From Fimbriimonadales bacterium (GTDB lineage: Bacteria; Armatimonadota; Fimbriimonadia; Fimbriimonadales; GBS-DC), in the NCBI GenBank assembly GCA_025998675.1, contig AP024673.1:2426562-2490561 (forward strand): DNA of 64,000 bases, given 5' to 3'. Below are positions 18,020 to 27,307 of this stretch, piece after piece. Each line of letters opens with the position of its first letter. Within the stretch, counting starts at the first letter, position 1. The translations under genes were made by a program, and so were the position numbers. The notes beneath the pieces are model-generated. The model was not told the origin of the DNA and searched no databases. It saw only the letters and a list, made by a program, of their open reading frames with translations.

Positions 18020-19786
18020 CTATCTGCCCTGCTGCTGGGGCGCGTTCGGATTGGACTGTCCCTGCGGCGCGTTCTGCTGGGGCGCGCCTGCGGCAGGCTG
18101 CTGGTTGCCCGACGATTGCCCCTGCGCGCCCTGTTGCTTCTTCTGCTCCGCTTCCTGTTGCTTGCGCAGCTCTTCCAGCTGGCGTCGGATGGCTTCCTGC
18201 TGCGCTTGCTGGCGGCGCTGCATCTCCTGCTGCAGGTCGGTCGCGCGTTTGCGCGTCTGCTGCGCGAGGTCTTTGCGTCCCGCCTTCTCATACAGGTCCG
18301 CAACGCCAATCAAGAAGGGAAAGTCTTCGGGGCGGAAAATCATCCCCGCCGCAATCTCCAGATCGTCCAGCGCCTTCTGCTTCTGGTTCGCCTCAATCAG
18401 CAGCTCCGCCCGCAGCAGGCGAATGTTCAGGTCCTCGCCGCCCTCGTTGAAGAAACGGTTAATCGCGGCGGTGAGCTGCTCGCGGTAGGTCTTCTCGCCT
18501 TCCTTATCCTTGACCTCTTTGGAGATTTCGACCAGCTGGTTCAGCACGAGAATCTGCATCCACTGGGCGAGTCGCACATTCGGGCTGGCGGAGTTGACGA
18601 TGGGCGTCAGCGCGTCGTTCACCGCCTTGAAGGTCTTGAGCCGTTCTGGCGTCGGCATGCCCATCGTTTTCGTCAGCGCGTCATACTGCGCCAGGAGCGG
18701 GTCTACGAACTCTGGCTTGTAGTTCTGCTGGGCGGCGTTCATCACCCGCTGCTGCTCGTTGCTGATACGCATGTTGATGAACGCCTGTCGGTACTGCTCT
18801 TTGTTTTTGTCGAAGTCGGGCGGGGGCGACATCTTGCGCTCGGCGATGGCGTAGATGTAGTAGCCCTTTTTCTCCTTGTCCTGCAGCGGCTCGGTGAAGT
18901 CCTGATTCGGCTTGAACGCCATGATGCGGTTAGCGACCTCCGCGCCGAACAGGTTGCTGAGTTGCTCCTGAATTTCGTAGTAGCCGCTGCCCGTGAGGCG
19001 TCCGCCCTGCTTTTTGATGGCGTCGGGGTCGTCGGAGTATTGCTGTACGACTTCGGCGAACGGTTTGCCCGCTTTGAGCGCGGCGTGCGCCTCGTTGATG
19101 CGCGCCTGCGCCTGGTCCTTGTGCTTCTCGACGGAGACGAACACGCGCGCGGGGAACACCTGCTCGAACATCAGGCGCACCTGCTCGTCGGTCGGGTTGT
19201 ATTTCTCGCGCAGGCTCTTGAGGAACTTATCCTGCGCAACGCGCATGCGGAACAGCAAATCGGGCGTTTCGGCGGCGATTTGCTCGCGCACGCGATTGAG
19301 CGACGCGCCGCGCTCCTTGAGCGCCTTATCGAGGGCGCGATCGTCGCCCTTGCCTTCAGGCAGCAGTTGCTGGCGCAGCATGTCCAGCTGCGACTGGATA
19401 TACTCCTCCCGCGCGGCTTCAATATCTTTGTTAGAGGCGGCGTAGCCCTGCTGCTCCAGCTCCAGCGTCATCGCCAGCTGATTGGCAATCTGCTGGGCGG
19501 TCTGATAGCGCATCTGCAGCTGCGCGCCGTACTCGGTCGGGAGTTCGCCCTGCGTCTGCAGGTTCATAAAGCGCGTCAGGTCGCCTTCCGTAATCACCAC
19601 CTCGCCGACTTTGACGACGGGCTGGGTCAAGCCCTCGCCGCCGCCCTGCTGCAATGGCGCGCCGGGCGGGATGGCGAAGAAAATCACCATACTCGCCGCA
19701 ACCCCCAGCAGCGCAATCAGCCCGATACCCTTCACCAGTTTGCGCTTGAGCAGCTCTCGAAAAGTGCGTACCGTAATGCCAGCCAT
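18020..19786 (-). CDS. SurA/PpiD-like peptidyl-prolyl isomerase
   Basis: A 588-aa membrane-anchored chaperone. A single N-terminal helix (about 20-38, GIGLIALLGVAASMVIFFAI) precedes a SurA_N-like helical domain (VGEVVITEGDLTRFMNLQ onward) and a parvulin-type rotamase domain (about 210-300: FAEVVQQYSDDPDAIKKQGG then LTGSG). A helical TPR-like region and a Gln-rich low-complexity tail (last ~60 residues) follow. It probably assists folding of exported proteins. It directly abuts the epimerase stop (TAG|ATG) and precedes the oxidase gene. The Gln/Asn/Pro tail is unusual for the family. Confidence 0.85.
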   Translation of the reverse strand: MAGITVRTFRELLKRKLVKGIGLIALLGVAASMVIFFAIPPGAPLQQGGGEGLTQPVVKVGEVVITEGDLTRFMNLQTQGELPTEYGAQLQMRYQTAQQIANQLAMTLELEQQGYAASNKDIEAAREEYIQSQLDMLRQQLLPEGKGDDRALDKALKERGASLNRVREQIAAETPDLLFRMRVAQDKFLKSLREKYNPTDEQVRLMFEQVFPARVFVSVEKHKDQAQARINEAHAALKAGKPFAEVVQQYSDDPDAIKKQGGRLTGSGYYEIQEQLSNLFGAEVANRIMAFKPNQDFTEPLQDKEKKGYYIYAIAERKMSPPPDFDKNKEQYRQAFINMRISNEQQRVMNAAQQNYKPEFVDPLLAQYDALTKTMGMPTPERLKTFKAVNDALTPIVNSASPNVRLAQWMQILVLNQLVEISKEVKDKEGEKTYREQLTAAINRFFNEGGEDLNIRLLRAELLIEANQKQKALDDLEIAAGMIFRPEDFPFLIGVADLYEKAGRKDLAQQTRKRATDLQQEMQRRQQAQQEAIRRQLEELRKQQEAEQKKQQGAQGQSSGNQQPAAGAPQQNAPQGQSNPNAPQQQGR

Positions 19787-20638
19787 CTAATTGCCTCCTG
19801 TAGCATGTTGTATGAGTTGTTGCATTGCGTGCAGGCACTGGCGCGAGACCTCCGCCTGCGTCAAGCCTTCAATTCGCGCGTGCGTCTCCAGCGCGAGGTA
19901 GCCCGTGTAGCCGCTTCGGGCAATCTGTCGGAAATGCTCGCGGTAGCCGATTTCCCCCTCCCCGACCACGACCCAGCGCAGGCTGCCGTCGGGCTGGCGG
20001 AGGGCGTCCTTGATGTGAATGTGTCGAATGTAGGGCTGCGCGGCGGCGAAGCCGTCCTGCGCCGATTCGCCCAGCACAAACGCGTTGCCCGGATCCCACA
20101 CGCCCACCACGACAGGCGAGTTGAGCTTGCCCAGCACCTGCGCCAGCTCCGCGCCCGTGCCCACCTGACAGCTGTGTTCGTTCTCCAGCCCCAGCATAAC
20201 GCCTGCCTGCTCCGCGTAGGGAATCGCGCGCTCCAACCAGCCGAGAATCTGCGTCTCGCGTTCAGGCGTGAGCGCGCCTGCCCGCCAGAAGGCGAAGATT
20301 CGGATCAGCGGCGCATCGAAAAACGCCGCCGTCTCCAGACAGCGCTGGAGCATCGGCAGCTGCGCGGCGAGGTCTGCCTCCTGTGCGGCGTGCATGGGAC
20401 CCCGCTCGCCCGCGCCGAACAGGTTGGTCTTGAACACGGGCGTCGCCAGCGAGCAGACGCCGATTCCGTAATCCTGCAGCAGCGACTTCGCGCGTTGCAG
20501 GAGCGCCTCGTCCGCCTGCGCGATATTCACCCCCCACAGCGTGCGCAGCTCCACGCGGTCGATGTCGAATGCGCGGGCGACCTGCAGGGCGGTCTGCAGG
20601 TCGTCGGCGATTTCGTCGGTGATGACCGAGAGTTTCAT
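19787..20638 (-). CDS. Sugar phosphate isomerase/epimerase (xylose-isomerase-like TIM barrel)
   Basis: A 283-aa AP_endonuc_2-type TIM barrel. It starts MKLSVITDEIADD, with the characteristic metal-ligand segments VMLGLENEHSC, GVWDPGNAF, IRHIHIKDAL and the final YLALETH. Members isomerise or epimerise sugars or inositols with a divalent metal. Substrate unknown. Its ATG overlaps the response-regulator stop (ATGA), so it is coupled to a signalling gene. The open frame upstream of 20638 is a shadow of that gene. A second protein of this superfamily is at 51684. Confidence 0.85.
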   Translation of the reverse strand: MKLSVITDEIADDLQTALQVARAFDIDRVELRTLWGVNIAQADEALLQRAKSLLQDYGIGVCSLATPVFKTNLFGAGERGPMHAAQEADLAAQLPMLQRCLETAAFFDAPLIRIFAFWRAGALTPERETQILGWLERAIPYAEQAGVMLGLENEHSCQVGTGAELAQVLGKLNSPVVVGVWDPGNAFVLGESAQDGFAAAQPYIRHIHIKDALRQPDGSLRWVVVGEGEIGYREHFRQIARSGYTGYLALETHARIEGLTQAEVSRQCLHAMQQLIQHATGGN

Positions 20639-21234
20639 TGAGAGGGGCTTTGCAGGGTGTGCGCGATGATAATCGCCTCGGCGATTTCGCGCATGCTCTT
20701 GCGCGTGTTCATGCTCTGCACCTGAATGCGTCGGTACGCCTCCTGCTCGCGCAGTCCGTAGGTGTCCATCAGGATGCCCTTCGCGCGCTCGATGAGTTTG
20801 CGCGTCTCCAGCGTCTCTTTGAGGTCGTCCACCTGATGTTCGAGTTCGCGGGCTTCCTGATAGCGCGCGAGGGCGACCTCGATCGCAGGGGTCAGGTCTG
20901 CCTGCTTGAACGGCTTGACGATGTAGCCGTACACGCCCGCCTGCTTCGCCCGTTGAATCAGCTCGCTGTCGCTGTAGGCGGTCAGCAGAATCACGGGCGC
21001 GAGGCGCTCCTCGTGCAGCACGCGCGCCGCCTCGATGCCGTCCATTTCGGGCATTTTGACATCCAGAATCGCGAGGTCGGGTTTGAGGGCGCGCACTTTT
21101 TCGACCGCCTGCGCGCCGTCGCTCGCCTCGCCCACCACCGACATCCCCAGCTCCTCCAGCATCTGCCGCAGGTCCAGCAGGATAATCGGCTCGTCGTCGG
21201 CAATCACAATTCGCAGTTTGTGCATCCGTATCAT
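20635..21234 (-). CDS. AmiR/NasT-type response regulator with ANTAR RNA-binding domain
   Basis: A 199-aa protein. The receiver domain (about 8-122) has the acidic pair DDE, the phospho-acceptor ILDVKMPEMDG, LLTAYSD and the Lys of YIVKPFK. A coiled linker leads to a C-terminal ANTAR domain (about 140-198) with LIERAKGILMDTYGLREQEA and YRRIQVQSMNTRKSMREIAE. ANTAR proteins bind hairpins in mRNA leaders and relieve termination. No sensor kinase is in the window. The start is uncertain: ATG 21234 (MIRMHK) or 21225 (MHK). A TATACT box at 21249-21254 lies 14 nt before the first. It heads the operon with the epimerase, SurA-like and oxidase genes. Confidence 0.88.
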   Translation of the reverse strand: MIRMHKLRIVIADDEPIILLDLRQMLEELGMSVVGEASDGAQAVEKVRALKPDLAILDVKMPEMDGIEAARVLHEERLAPVILLTAYSDSELIQRAKQAGVYGYIVKPFKQADLTPAIEVALARYQEARELEHQVDDLKETLETRKLIERAKGILMDTYGLREQEAYRRIQVQSMNTRKSMREIAEAIIIAHTLQSPSQ

Positions 21235-21310
21235 CACCCGTGATGGAGAGTATACCCCAGACCGCTGGGGACGCGGGATTGACAACTCCCTGACAACTGA
21301 TTTTGTCCCC

Positions 21311-21339
21311 TTGACACAGCCCAGAAAATGTGCTATAAT
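21311..21339 (+). promoter_or_regulatory. Consensus sigma-70 promoter of the dockerin gene
   Basis: TTGACA (21311-21316), a 17-bp spacer and TATAAT (21334-21339): a perfect match in both boxes. This is the strongest promoter seen in the window. Confidence 0.9.
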
Positions 21340-21370
21340 AGCGTATCATTCCTACGGAGGTGTGATGACC

Positions 21371-22219
21371 ATGCGAAAGGCGATTCTTTTCGGAACCGTC
21401 GGCGCGCTTCTCGCGCTGACCAGCGTTGCAACGGCGCAAACGCCCGTCGAAAAACTCATCAAAGCGGGCAGAATGTCCTTCCAGCTGCAAGACTCGACCT
21501 ACTACATCAAGATTGGCGTAAACTGTGATATTGACGCGGCGGGCGGCGGCTTGGGCGATCAGGCGCCTATCTGCGTAACCCTCTCTGACCTTAACAACGA
21601 CGGCGTCGCGCTGGACTTCGAGATTACCATCCAGCAGATGGTGAACACCATCCAGTCCAGCGAGACAGTGCAGTTTTACGGGACGGCTGTGGGAACGAAT
21701 CAGGTGCGCTGGCAGGGTTCGCGCACTTTCGACCCGCCTGCATGCGCCTTTATTGGCGGCAGCGTCAACCAGTGGTTTCAGATTGCTCAGGTCTTTGGCG
21801 ACTTCACGATGCAGATTAACGAGGGCGCCTGTGCCCCTGACCCCTACAGCTGCGCCAGCTGCGGCGTGGACCTGACGCTGACCCCTGTCGGCAGCGACCC
21901 GAACAACCAGAATGTGAACTACCTGGGCTTTGAGGGCATCCTTCGCTTAGGCGGCGAAAATTGCGACACGGGTGGTCCGCTCCGCGCCTGCGCGCGCACC
22001 TGGGCGATTAACACGATTGCCTACAGCAGCAGCCTGCCGTCGCTGGGCGATGTGAACGACGACTGCACGATCGACGACGCTGACCTGCTGGCGGTGCTGT
22101 TCGCGTTCGGCTCGGATGATGCGGCGGCGGACATCAACAGCGACGGCGTGGTGGACGACGCCGACCTGCTGACCGTGCTGTTCAACTTCGGCAGCAGTTG
22201 CAGCAACCCAGGCAGCTGA
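21371..22219 (+). CDS. Secreted protein with dockerin-type calcium repeats
   Basis: A 282-aa exported protein with a signal peptide (about 1-23, ending ATAQ), a Cys-containing beta-rich body (about 24-220; eight or more Cys, so disulfides are likely) and a C-terminal pair of dockerin-like EF-hand loops (DVNDDCTIDDADLLAVLFAF and DINSDGVVDDADLLTVLFNF) with Asp/Asn at the calcium positions. Dockerins usually dock to cohesins; no cohesin is in the window. The ATG at 21371 lies 10 nt after GGAGG; another ATG at 21365 is too close. A perfect promoter and a strong terminator frame it as a highly expressed monocistron. Confidence 0.85.
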   Translation: MRKAILFGTVGALLALTSVATAQTPVEKLIKAGRMSFQLQDSTYYIKIGVNCDIDAAGGGLGDQAPICVTLSDLNNDGVALDFEITIQQMVNTIQSSETVQFYGTAVGTNQVRWQGSRTFDPPACAFIGGSVNQWFQIAQVFGDFTMQINEGACAPDPYSCASCGVDLTLTPVGSDPNNQNVNYLGFEGILRLGGENCDTGGPLRACARTWAINTIAYSSSLPSLGDVNDDCTIDDADLLAVLFAFGSDDAAADINSDGVVDDADLLTVLFNFGSSCSNPGS

Positions 22220-22230
22220 CGCTCCAAATA

Positions 22231-22270
22231 TTCCCGATTTGCCCCGAATTGGGGGCAAATCGGGAACTTT
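22231..22270 (+). terminator. Terminator of the dockerin gene
   Basis: A perfect 15-bp stem TTCCCGATTTGCCCC / GGGGCAAATCGGGAA with a 6-nt loop (22231-22266), followed by CTTT. It starts 11 nt after the stop. Confidence 0.8.
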
Positions 22271-22328
22271 ACTGGCAGGAATTCTGTCGACACGGTAGAA
22301 TTAAGCGCATTACGAGGAGGTAATCGGA

Positions 22329-23177
22329 ATGATGATACGGCATCGTGGCTTTACACTCATCGAGCTACTGGTCGTTATCGCGATCATCGCCATTCTGGCG
22401 GCGATTCTATTCCCTGTGTTCGCTCAGGCGCGTGAGAAGGCGCGTCAGACCCAGTGCGTGAACAACATGAAGCAGGCAGGGCTTGGCGTGATTCAGTACC
22501 TGCAGGACTACGACGAGACCTACCCCATGAGCGTCTACCGCGCGCGCAACTCCCAGAACCAGGAGTGCGCCTACACCATGCTGTCGGCGATCGAGCCGTA
22601 TGTAAGGAACAAGGACATCTACGACTGTCCGTCGGCGCGCCGCGTGATGGATCTGGACGCCTTCTGGCGGCAGTTCGGTCTGCCCGGCGGCGACTGCGGG
22701 CAGTTCCAGTGGCTGAGCTATGTGGCGAACTTCGCCCTGTTCGAGGACGGACCCGCCAACACCATCACAGGCGCGACAAACCAGCCGCCCATCAAACAGG
22801 CGGAACTGGAGTATGTGGTGGAGACGCCTGCCTACATGGATGGACACCTCACGCTGCAGGGTGGACCGGGCAACTGCTCCCTGTTCAACTCGCCTGTAGA
22901 GGGGCGCCACAACGAGACTGTGTCGGTCGCCTACGCGGACGGTCACGCCAAGTCGCTCAAGGTGCGACAGGCGAACCTGGCGTGTATCAACATCTCCAAC
23001 CGCCAGTTCCGCCTGTGGTGCGTGCAGACCGCTCCGTTTAACCGCACCTGTGGACAGCAGCAGCAGAAGGTGTGCGACTCCAGCGCGAACCTTCCCGGCT
23101 CGCGCGACCTGTGGGGCATTCCGTCCGACGACCAGTTCTCTGGCACGCTGGGACGCTGCGTAAAAGCGCTGCGATAG
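22329..23177 (+). CDS. DUF1559-type prepilin / type II pseudopilin
   Basis: A 282-aa protein with a class III prepilin signal: basic MMIRHRG, then the cleavage and methylation site [20 protein letters not shown] with Glu at +5. The DUF1559-like body follows ([20 protein letters not shown] then [19 protein letters not shown]), ending with the H-x-G-x family pattern [18 protein letters not shown] near residue 200. Such proteins are numerous in planctomycetes and armatimonads, and their substrate is unknown; processing by a PilD-type peptidase is expected. GAGGAGG lies 8 nt before ATG 22329, and a TAGAAT box is at 22296-22301. Confidence 0.9.
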   Translation: MMIRHRGFTLIELLVVIAIIAILAAILFPVFAQAREKARQTQCVNNMKQAGLGVIQYLQDYDETYPMSVYRARNSQNQECAYTMLSAIEPYVRNKDIYDCPSARRVMDLDAFWRQFGLPGGDCGQFQWLSYVANFALFEDGPANTITGATNQPPIKQAELEYVVETPAYMDGHLTLQGGPGNCSLFNSPVEGRHNETVSVAYADGHAKSLKVRQANLACINISNRQFRLWCVQTAPFNRTCGQQQQKVCDSSANLPGSRDLWGIPSDDQFSGTLGRCVKALR

Positions 23178-23229
23178 TCAGACCATTCATAGGGCATCCT
23201 GTGTGAATAGGATTGCCTTCACTCCCTTC

Positions 23230-23262
23230 AATCCCCTCTCCCTACCCTTGGGAGAGGGGATT
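23230..23262. terminator. Hairpin downstream of the prepilin gene
   Basis: AATCCCCTCTCCC / GGGAGAGGGGATT, a perfect 13-bp stem with a 7-nt loop, followed by GTTAT. Its sequence resembles the inner hairpin of repeat copies A1, A2 and A5 and may be a relic of that repeat. Confidence 0.7.
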
Positions 23263-23308
23263 GTTATACCATCCGCATGGAGCGTCGAGCGTTGCGTGCA
23301 AATGAATA

Positions 23309-23340
23309 ATCCCCCGCTCCAGAATTCTGGGGCGGGGGAT
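23309..23340. terminator. Terminator of the atp operon
   Basis: A 32-nt near-perfect palindrome (ATCCCCCGCTCCAGAATTCT...GGGGGAT) with one T/G pair, 24 nt past the atpG stop. On the minus strand it is followed by the A/T-rich ATTCATTTG. Confidence 0.8.
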
Positions 23341-23363
23341 ACAGAGCGCGAATCGATGCCCGC

Positions 23364-24230
23364 TCAGCCCTTCAGCGCTTCCGCACCGCCGACCACTTCG
23401 GCAATCTCTTTGGTGATGGCAGCCTGACGCAGGCGGTTCATCGTGAGGGTGAGTTCCTGAATCATCTTGCCCGCGTTGTCGCTCGCCATCGACATGGCGG
23501 TCATGCGCGCGCCGTGTTCGCTCGCGCTGGCTTCCAGCAACGCCTGCAGCACTTCGGTGAGCAGGTAGCGGGGCAGCAGGCGCGCCAGCAGCTGCTCTGC
23601 CGACGGCTCGAACACGAAATCGTATCGCGCGCCGTCGTCTTCGCCTGCGGGCGGCTCAATCGGCAGCAGGGGCAGCACCGTCGGGCGCTGCGTCACGGGG
23701 TTGATGAACTGCGAATAAATCAGGTAGACGCGGTCCAGCGCGCCATTGATGAACAGTTCCTGCACGGCGTCGGCGACGGCGCGCGCGTCTTCCAGCCCCG
23801 CGCCCGCCGTCGGCATCGGGCGATAGAGCGCAATCGGGTAGTCGCGCTTGCTGAAGAATTGATACCCGCGCCGCCCGACGCAGATGAGCTGCACCTGCTG
23901 CGGCGACAGCCCCATGTCGCGGATGGTGTTCAGCTGCGTGCGGATGAGGTTCATATTGTACGAGCCGCACAGCCCGCGGTCGGAGGTCGCCAGCACGAAG
24001 CCAACCGTGCGCGGCTCGCGCTTCTGCAGCAGGGGATGGTCGGGCAGCTCGCCCGCGCGTCCGAGTTCCTGCAGCACATCGTGCATGCGCTGGGCGTAGG
24101 GGCGCGCCGCCAGCACGCGATCCTGCGCGCGGCGCAGGCGCGCCGCCGAGACCAGCTTCATCGCCCGCGTAATCTGCTGGATGCTCTTCGCCGCGCGAAT
24201 GCGCGCGCGCATGCCTCGAAGCGTTCTCAT
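23364..24230 (-). CDS. atpG: ATP synthase gamma subunit
   Basis: The 288-aa central-stalk subunit of F1. The N-terminal helix [20 protein letters not shown] then [16 protein letters not shown], the mid ITSDRGLCG-like motif ([17 protein letters not shown]) and the C-terminal [20 protein letters not shown] helix are all canonical. It overlaps atpA by 4 nt (ATGA). It is the last gene of the operon here: the usual next genes atpD (beta) and atpC (epsilon) do not follow; a terminator does. Confidence 0.96.
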   Translation of the reverse strand: MRTLRGMRARIRAAKSIQQITRAMKLVSAARLRRAQDRVLAARPYAQRMHDVLQELGRAGELPDHPLLQKREPRTVGFVLATSDRGLCGSYNMNLIRTQLNTIRDMGLSPQQVQLICVGRRGYQFFSKRDYPIALYRPMPTAGAGLEDARAVADAVQELFINGALDRVYLIYSQFINPVTQRPTVLPLLPIEPPAGEDDGARYDFVFEPSAEQLLARLLPRYLLTEVLQALLEASASEHGARMTAMSMASDNAGKMIQELTLTMNRLRQAAITKEIAEVVGGAEALKG

Positions 24231-25771
24231 GCCAGCCCGTGCTCCTTCTGGAACTGTTGCTTGTACGCCTCAATCGCCTGACGCAGCGTGCGCTCGGTGT
24301 CCTCGTCGAGCTTCTTCTCACGGCGAATTTTCTCCGCCAGCTCGGGGTACTTCTCGCGCATGTAGGGGTGGAAGCCCTCCTCAAAGGCGCGCACCTTCTC
24401 GACGGGGATGTCGTCCAGGTAGCCCTGCGTGCCCGCGAAGATAATCATCACCTGCTCCTCGACAGGCATCGGGGTGAACTGCGGCTGCTTCAGCAGCTCC
24501 TGCAGACGCAGACCACGCGCCAGCTGCAACTGGGTCGCGCGATCGAGGTCCGAGGCGAACTGCGCGAACGCCTGCACCTCGCGGAACTGCGCCATTTCGA
24601 GTCGCAGGCGTCCTGCGACCTGCTTCATGGCGCGAATCTGGGCGTCGCCTCCCACGCGGCTCACCGAGATACCCACATTAATCGCGGGGCGGATACCCGC
24701 ATAGAACAGGCTCGGCTCCAGGTAAATCTGCCCGTCGGTGATGGAGATAACATTCGTCGGGATGTACGCCGACACATCGCCCGCCTGCGTCTCGATGATG
24801 GGCAACGCGGTGAGCGAGCCGCCGCCGTAGGCGTCGGACATCTTCGCCGCGCGCTCCAGCAGGCGTGAGTGCAGGTAGAACACATCGCCTGGATACGCCT
24901 CGCGCCCCGGCGGACGGCGCAGCAGCAGCGACACCGCACGGTACGCCTGCGCGTGCTTCGAGAGGTCGTCGTACACCACCAGCGCGTCCATGCCGTTGTC
25001 GCGGAAGTATTCGCCCATCGCGCAGCCCGCGTAGGGCGCAAGATACTGCAAGCTGTTCGGGTCGCTCGCCGCCGCCACCACCACCGTCGTGTATTGCATC
25101 GCGCCGTAGCGCTCCAGCGTGTCGATGAACCGGGCAATCGCCGCCATCTTCTGCCCGACGGCGACATAGATACAATACACGGGTCGCTCGCCTTCAGTCT
25201 CGTGCGTGTATTTCTGGTTGATGATGGTGTCCAGAATGATGGCGGTCTTGCCTGTGGAGCGGTCGCCGATAATCAGCTCGCGCTGCCCGCGCCCGATGGG
25301 AATCATCGCGTCGATGGCTTTGATGCCCGTTTGCAGGGGCTGCTTGACGGGCTGGCGCGTAATCACGCCGGGCGCAATCAGCTCAAGGCGGCGGTACTCC
25401 TCGGCGACGATAGGACCCTTGCCGTCCAGCGGTCGTCCCAGCGCGTCCACCACGCGCCCCAGCAGCGCCTTGCCAACAGGCACCTCCGCGATGCGTCCCG
25501 TGCGCTTGACCGGGTCGCCCTCCTTGAGTTCCTCGTCCGACCCCAGCACGATGACGCCGATGCTGTCCTCCTCGAGGTTCAGCACCATGCCCATCACTTC
25601 GTGGGGGAACTCCAGCAGCTCGCCCATCTGCGCGTCGGGCAGCCCGTACACGCGGGCGATGCCGTCGCCGACCTGCAGGATCGTGCCGACGCTCTCCGCG
25701 ACCGGCTTGCCGTCGGCGGTCTCTATTTCTTTCGCTAAAATGCTGGTAATCTCTTCTGGTCGGATAGCCAT
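24227..25771 (-). CDS. atpA: ATP synthase alpha subunit
   Basis: The 514-aa non-catalytic nucleotide-binding F1 subunit. The Walker [11 protein letters not shown] (about 171-180) carries the normal alpha Gln-to-Ser variant region, and [20 protein letters not shown], the [14 protein letters not shown] segment and [10 protein letters not shown] are all intact. It starts 13 nt after the atpH stop with an AGGTG ribosome binding site. The catalytic beta subunit partner is not encoded in this window. Confidence 0.97.
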   Translation of the reverse strand: MAIRPEEITSILAKEIETADGKPVAESVGTILQVGDGIARVYGLPDAQMGELLEFPHEVMGMVLNLEEDSIGVIVLGSDEELKEGDPVKRTGRIAEVPVGKALLGRVVDALGRPLDGKGPIVAEEYRRLELIAPGVITRQPVKQPLQTGIKAIDAMIPIGRGQRELIIGDRSTGKTAIILDTIINQKYTHETEGERPVYCIYVAVGQKMAAIARFIDTLERYGAMQYTTVVVAAASDPNSLQYLAPYAGCAMGEYFRDNGMDALVVYDDLSKHAQAYRAVSLLLRRPPGREAYPGDVFYLHSRLLERAAKMSDAYGGGSLTALPIIETQAGDVSAYIPTNVISITDGQIYLEPSLFYAGIRPAINVGISVSRVGGDAQIRAMKQVAGRLRLEMAQFREVQAFAQFASDLDRATQLQLARGLRLQELLKQPQFTPMPVEEQVMIIFAGTQGYLDDIPVEKVRAFEEGFHPYMREKYPELAEKIRREKKLDEDTERTLRQAIEAYKQQFQKEHGLA

Positions 25772-25784
25772 AATCGCACCTCGC

Positions 25785-26360
25785 TTATTCTGTGCTGGTT
25801 GCGCGTGCGCCGCGCCGTTCGATTTCGAGCGTGATATGGTCGCGCAGGCGGTCTAACGCGCCGCGCAGCGTGCCGTCAATCTGGTAGTCGCCCATCTGCA
25901 CGCGCACGCCGCCAATCAAATCGGGGTTGGTCTCAAAGGTCGGGATGATGGTCTTGCCCGTGCTTTGCTGGAGTTTCTGCACCAGCGCGTTCTGTTCGGC
26001 GTCGGTCAGCGGCGTCGCCGACTGGATGTGCGCCCGCGCGATGCCCTGATGCGCCTCCTGCAGCTTCTGGAACTCCTCGCAGACGGCGTCGAGCATCTTC
26101 TCGCGCCGTTTTTCGATGAGCAGCTCCAGCAGGCGCAGGGTCTGCGGTTGAACGCGCGCGTGGAACGCCTCACGGATACGCTCGCGTTTGCGGTCGCGCG
26201 GAATGAGCGGGCTGTAGAAAAAGGCGCGCAGTTCGTCCGACTCGCGCATCACGCCGCGCAGGTTGCGCAGGTCGTCCGCCGTCGCCTGCAGCTGTCCCTG
26301 CTGGAGTACGACTTCGAACAGAGCGCGGGCGTAGCGTCGAGCAACACGCACATCGACCAT
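25785..26360 (-). CDS. atpH: ATP synthase delta subunit
   Basis: A 191-aa peripheral-stalk subunit linking F1 to the b subunits. It has the canonical N-terminus ([17 protein letters not shown]) and a C-terminal domain ([20 protein letters not shown] then [12 protein letters not shown]). It starts directly at the atpF stop (0 nt), which fits coupled translation in the order B-E-F-H-A-G. Confidence 0.93.
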   Translation of the reverse strand: MVDVRVARRYARALFEVVLQQGQLQATADDLRNLRGVMRESDELRAFFYSPLIPRDRKRERIREAFHARVQPQTLRLLELLIEKRREKMLDAVCEEFQKLQEAHQGIARAHIQSATPLTDAEQNALVQKLQQSTGKTIIPTFETNPDLIGGVRVQMGDYQIDGTLRGALDRLRDHITLEIERRGARATSTE

Positions 26361-26921
26361 TTAGCGCACCTCCGCAGTCTGGATGAACTCCTGCACGAGT
26401 CGGCGGTGGCGTTCGTCGGTCATCTCCTCGCGCAGCAGTCGCTCCGCGGCAGCGAGCGTCAGGTCGGCGACATAGGTTTGCAGTTCGCTGCGCAGTTTCT
26501 CGCCTTCCAGTTTCGCCTGCTCGTGGGCGCGCGCGACGATATCGTCCGCCTGGCGACGCGCGTCGGCGACAATCTGGTCGCGCAGCTGTTGCGCCTCGCC
26601 GACCGCCTGCTGAATGCGCTCGCGCGCCTCCGCCTCAATCTGCGCCAGACGCGCCTCATACTCCGAGCGGAGCTGCTCCATCGCGCGCCGGTCCGCCTCG
26701 ATTTTGTCGTAGGTGGCGTTGATGTCCTGGCGGCGCGCTTCGAGCATGGCGCCGAGCGGCTTCCAGAAGAACTTGGTCATCACCCAGAGCAGCACGAGGA
26801 AGCCGACCAGCTGGATAATCAGGATGTTGAAGTCGATTCCCAGCAGTTCCAGCAGCCCGCCGCTGCCGCCGCCCTCCGCCGCGCCCAACAGGTTCGGTAG
26901 ATACGGATAGAGTTGAAGCAT
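26361..26921 (-). CDS. atpF: ATP synthase b subunit
   Basis: A 186-aa peripheral-stalk subunit: a non-conserved Gly-rich N-terminus, one membrane helix (about 28-48, FNILIIQLVGFLVLLWVMTK), then a long charged coiled coil (EARRQDINATYDKIEADRRA and on). There is a strong AGGAGG before the ATG. The 51-nt gap to atpE holds a small GGGAGG/CCTCCC hairpin that overlaps this ribosome binding site, a possible means to lower b relative to c synthesis. Confidence 0.93.
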   Translation of the reverse strand: MLQLYPYLPNLLGAAEGGGSGGLLELLGIDFNILIIQLVGFLVLLWVMTKFFWKPLGAMLEARRQDINATYDKIEADRRAMEQLRSEYEARLAQIEAEARERIQQAVGEAQQLRDQIVADARRQADDIVARAHEQAKLEGEKLRSELQTYVADLTLAAAERLLREEMTDERHRRLVQEFIQTAEVR

Positions 26922-26972
26922 CGCGATTAAACCTCCTGGGGGAGGAGCATACCGCCCCTCCCGACGCCTTGT

Positions 26973-27236
26973 TTACTGACCGCCGACGGTGGGCAAGCGA
27001 CCCTGCAGCAGGAAGAAGATGACGAACGAGAACAGCACGAGCGACTCGATGAACGCCAGACCGATAATCATACCTGTCTGGATGCGCCCTGCCATTTCGG
27101 GTTGTCGCGCCATCCCTTCCATCGCGCCTGCAACCGCGCGCCCTTGACCCAGACCCGCGCCAATCACTGCCAGCGGCAAGCCCAGACCCACGGCTAACGC
27201 CAGTCCCATCAGATAGAGCCCTGTACCTACTTCCAT
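26973..27236 (-). CDS. atpE: ATP synthase c subunit (c-ring)
   Basis: An 87-aa hairpin of two membrane helices forming the rotor ring. The polar loop has GMARQPE. The ion-binding carboxylate is the Glu of [11 protein letters not shown] in helix 2. Helix 1 has GLGQG and helix 2 has Glu-Ser, so the Gln, Glu and Ser ligands used by Na+-translocating c-rings (Ilyobacter type) are present, although the distal Tyr is Phe. The open frame reaches 27269, but GGAGG at a 7-nt spacing fixes the start at 27236. Confidence 0.93.
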   Translation of the reverse strand: MEVGTGLYLMGLALAVGLGLPLAVIGAGLGQGRAVAGAMEGMARQPEMAGRIQTGMIIGLAFIESLVLFSFVIFFLLQGRLPTVGGQ

Positions 27237-27307
27237 AGTGTTTCCTCCTTGTTCAATTGATTGCCGCATCTCCCTGCGGCTCTTCCTCTGTAGTAGAGGA
27301 AAGCGTC

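Noticed and set aside
18019-18309. N-terminal extension of the SolA-like oxidase
   Set aside because: It overlaps the C-terminal coding region of the SurA-like gene in another frame; the FAD motif starts right after Met at 18018.
18116-20641. An 841-codon + strand open frame over the SurA-like and epimerase genes
   Set aside because: Antisense shadow: both minus-strand genes have complete domains and coupled starts.
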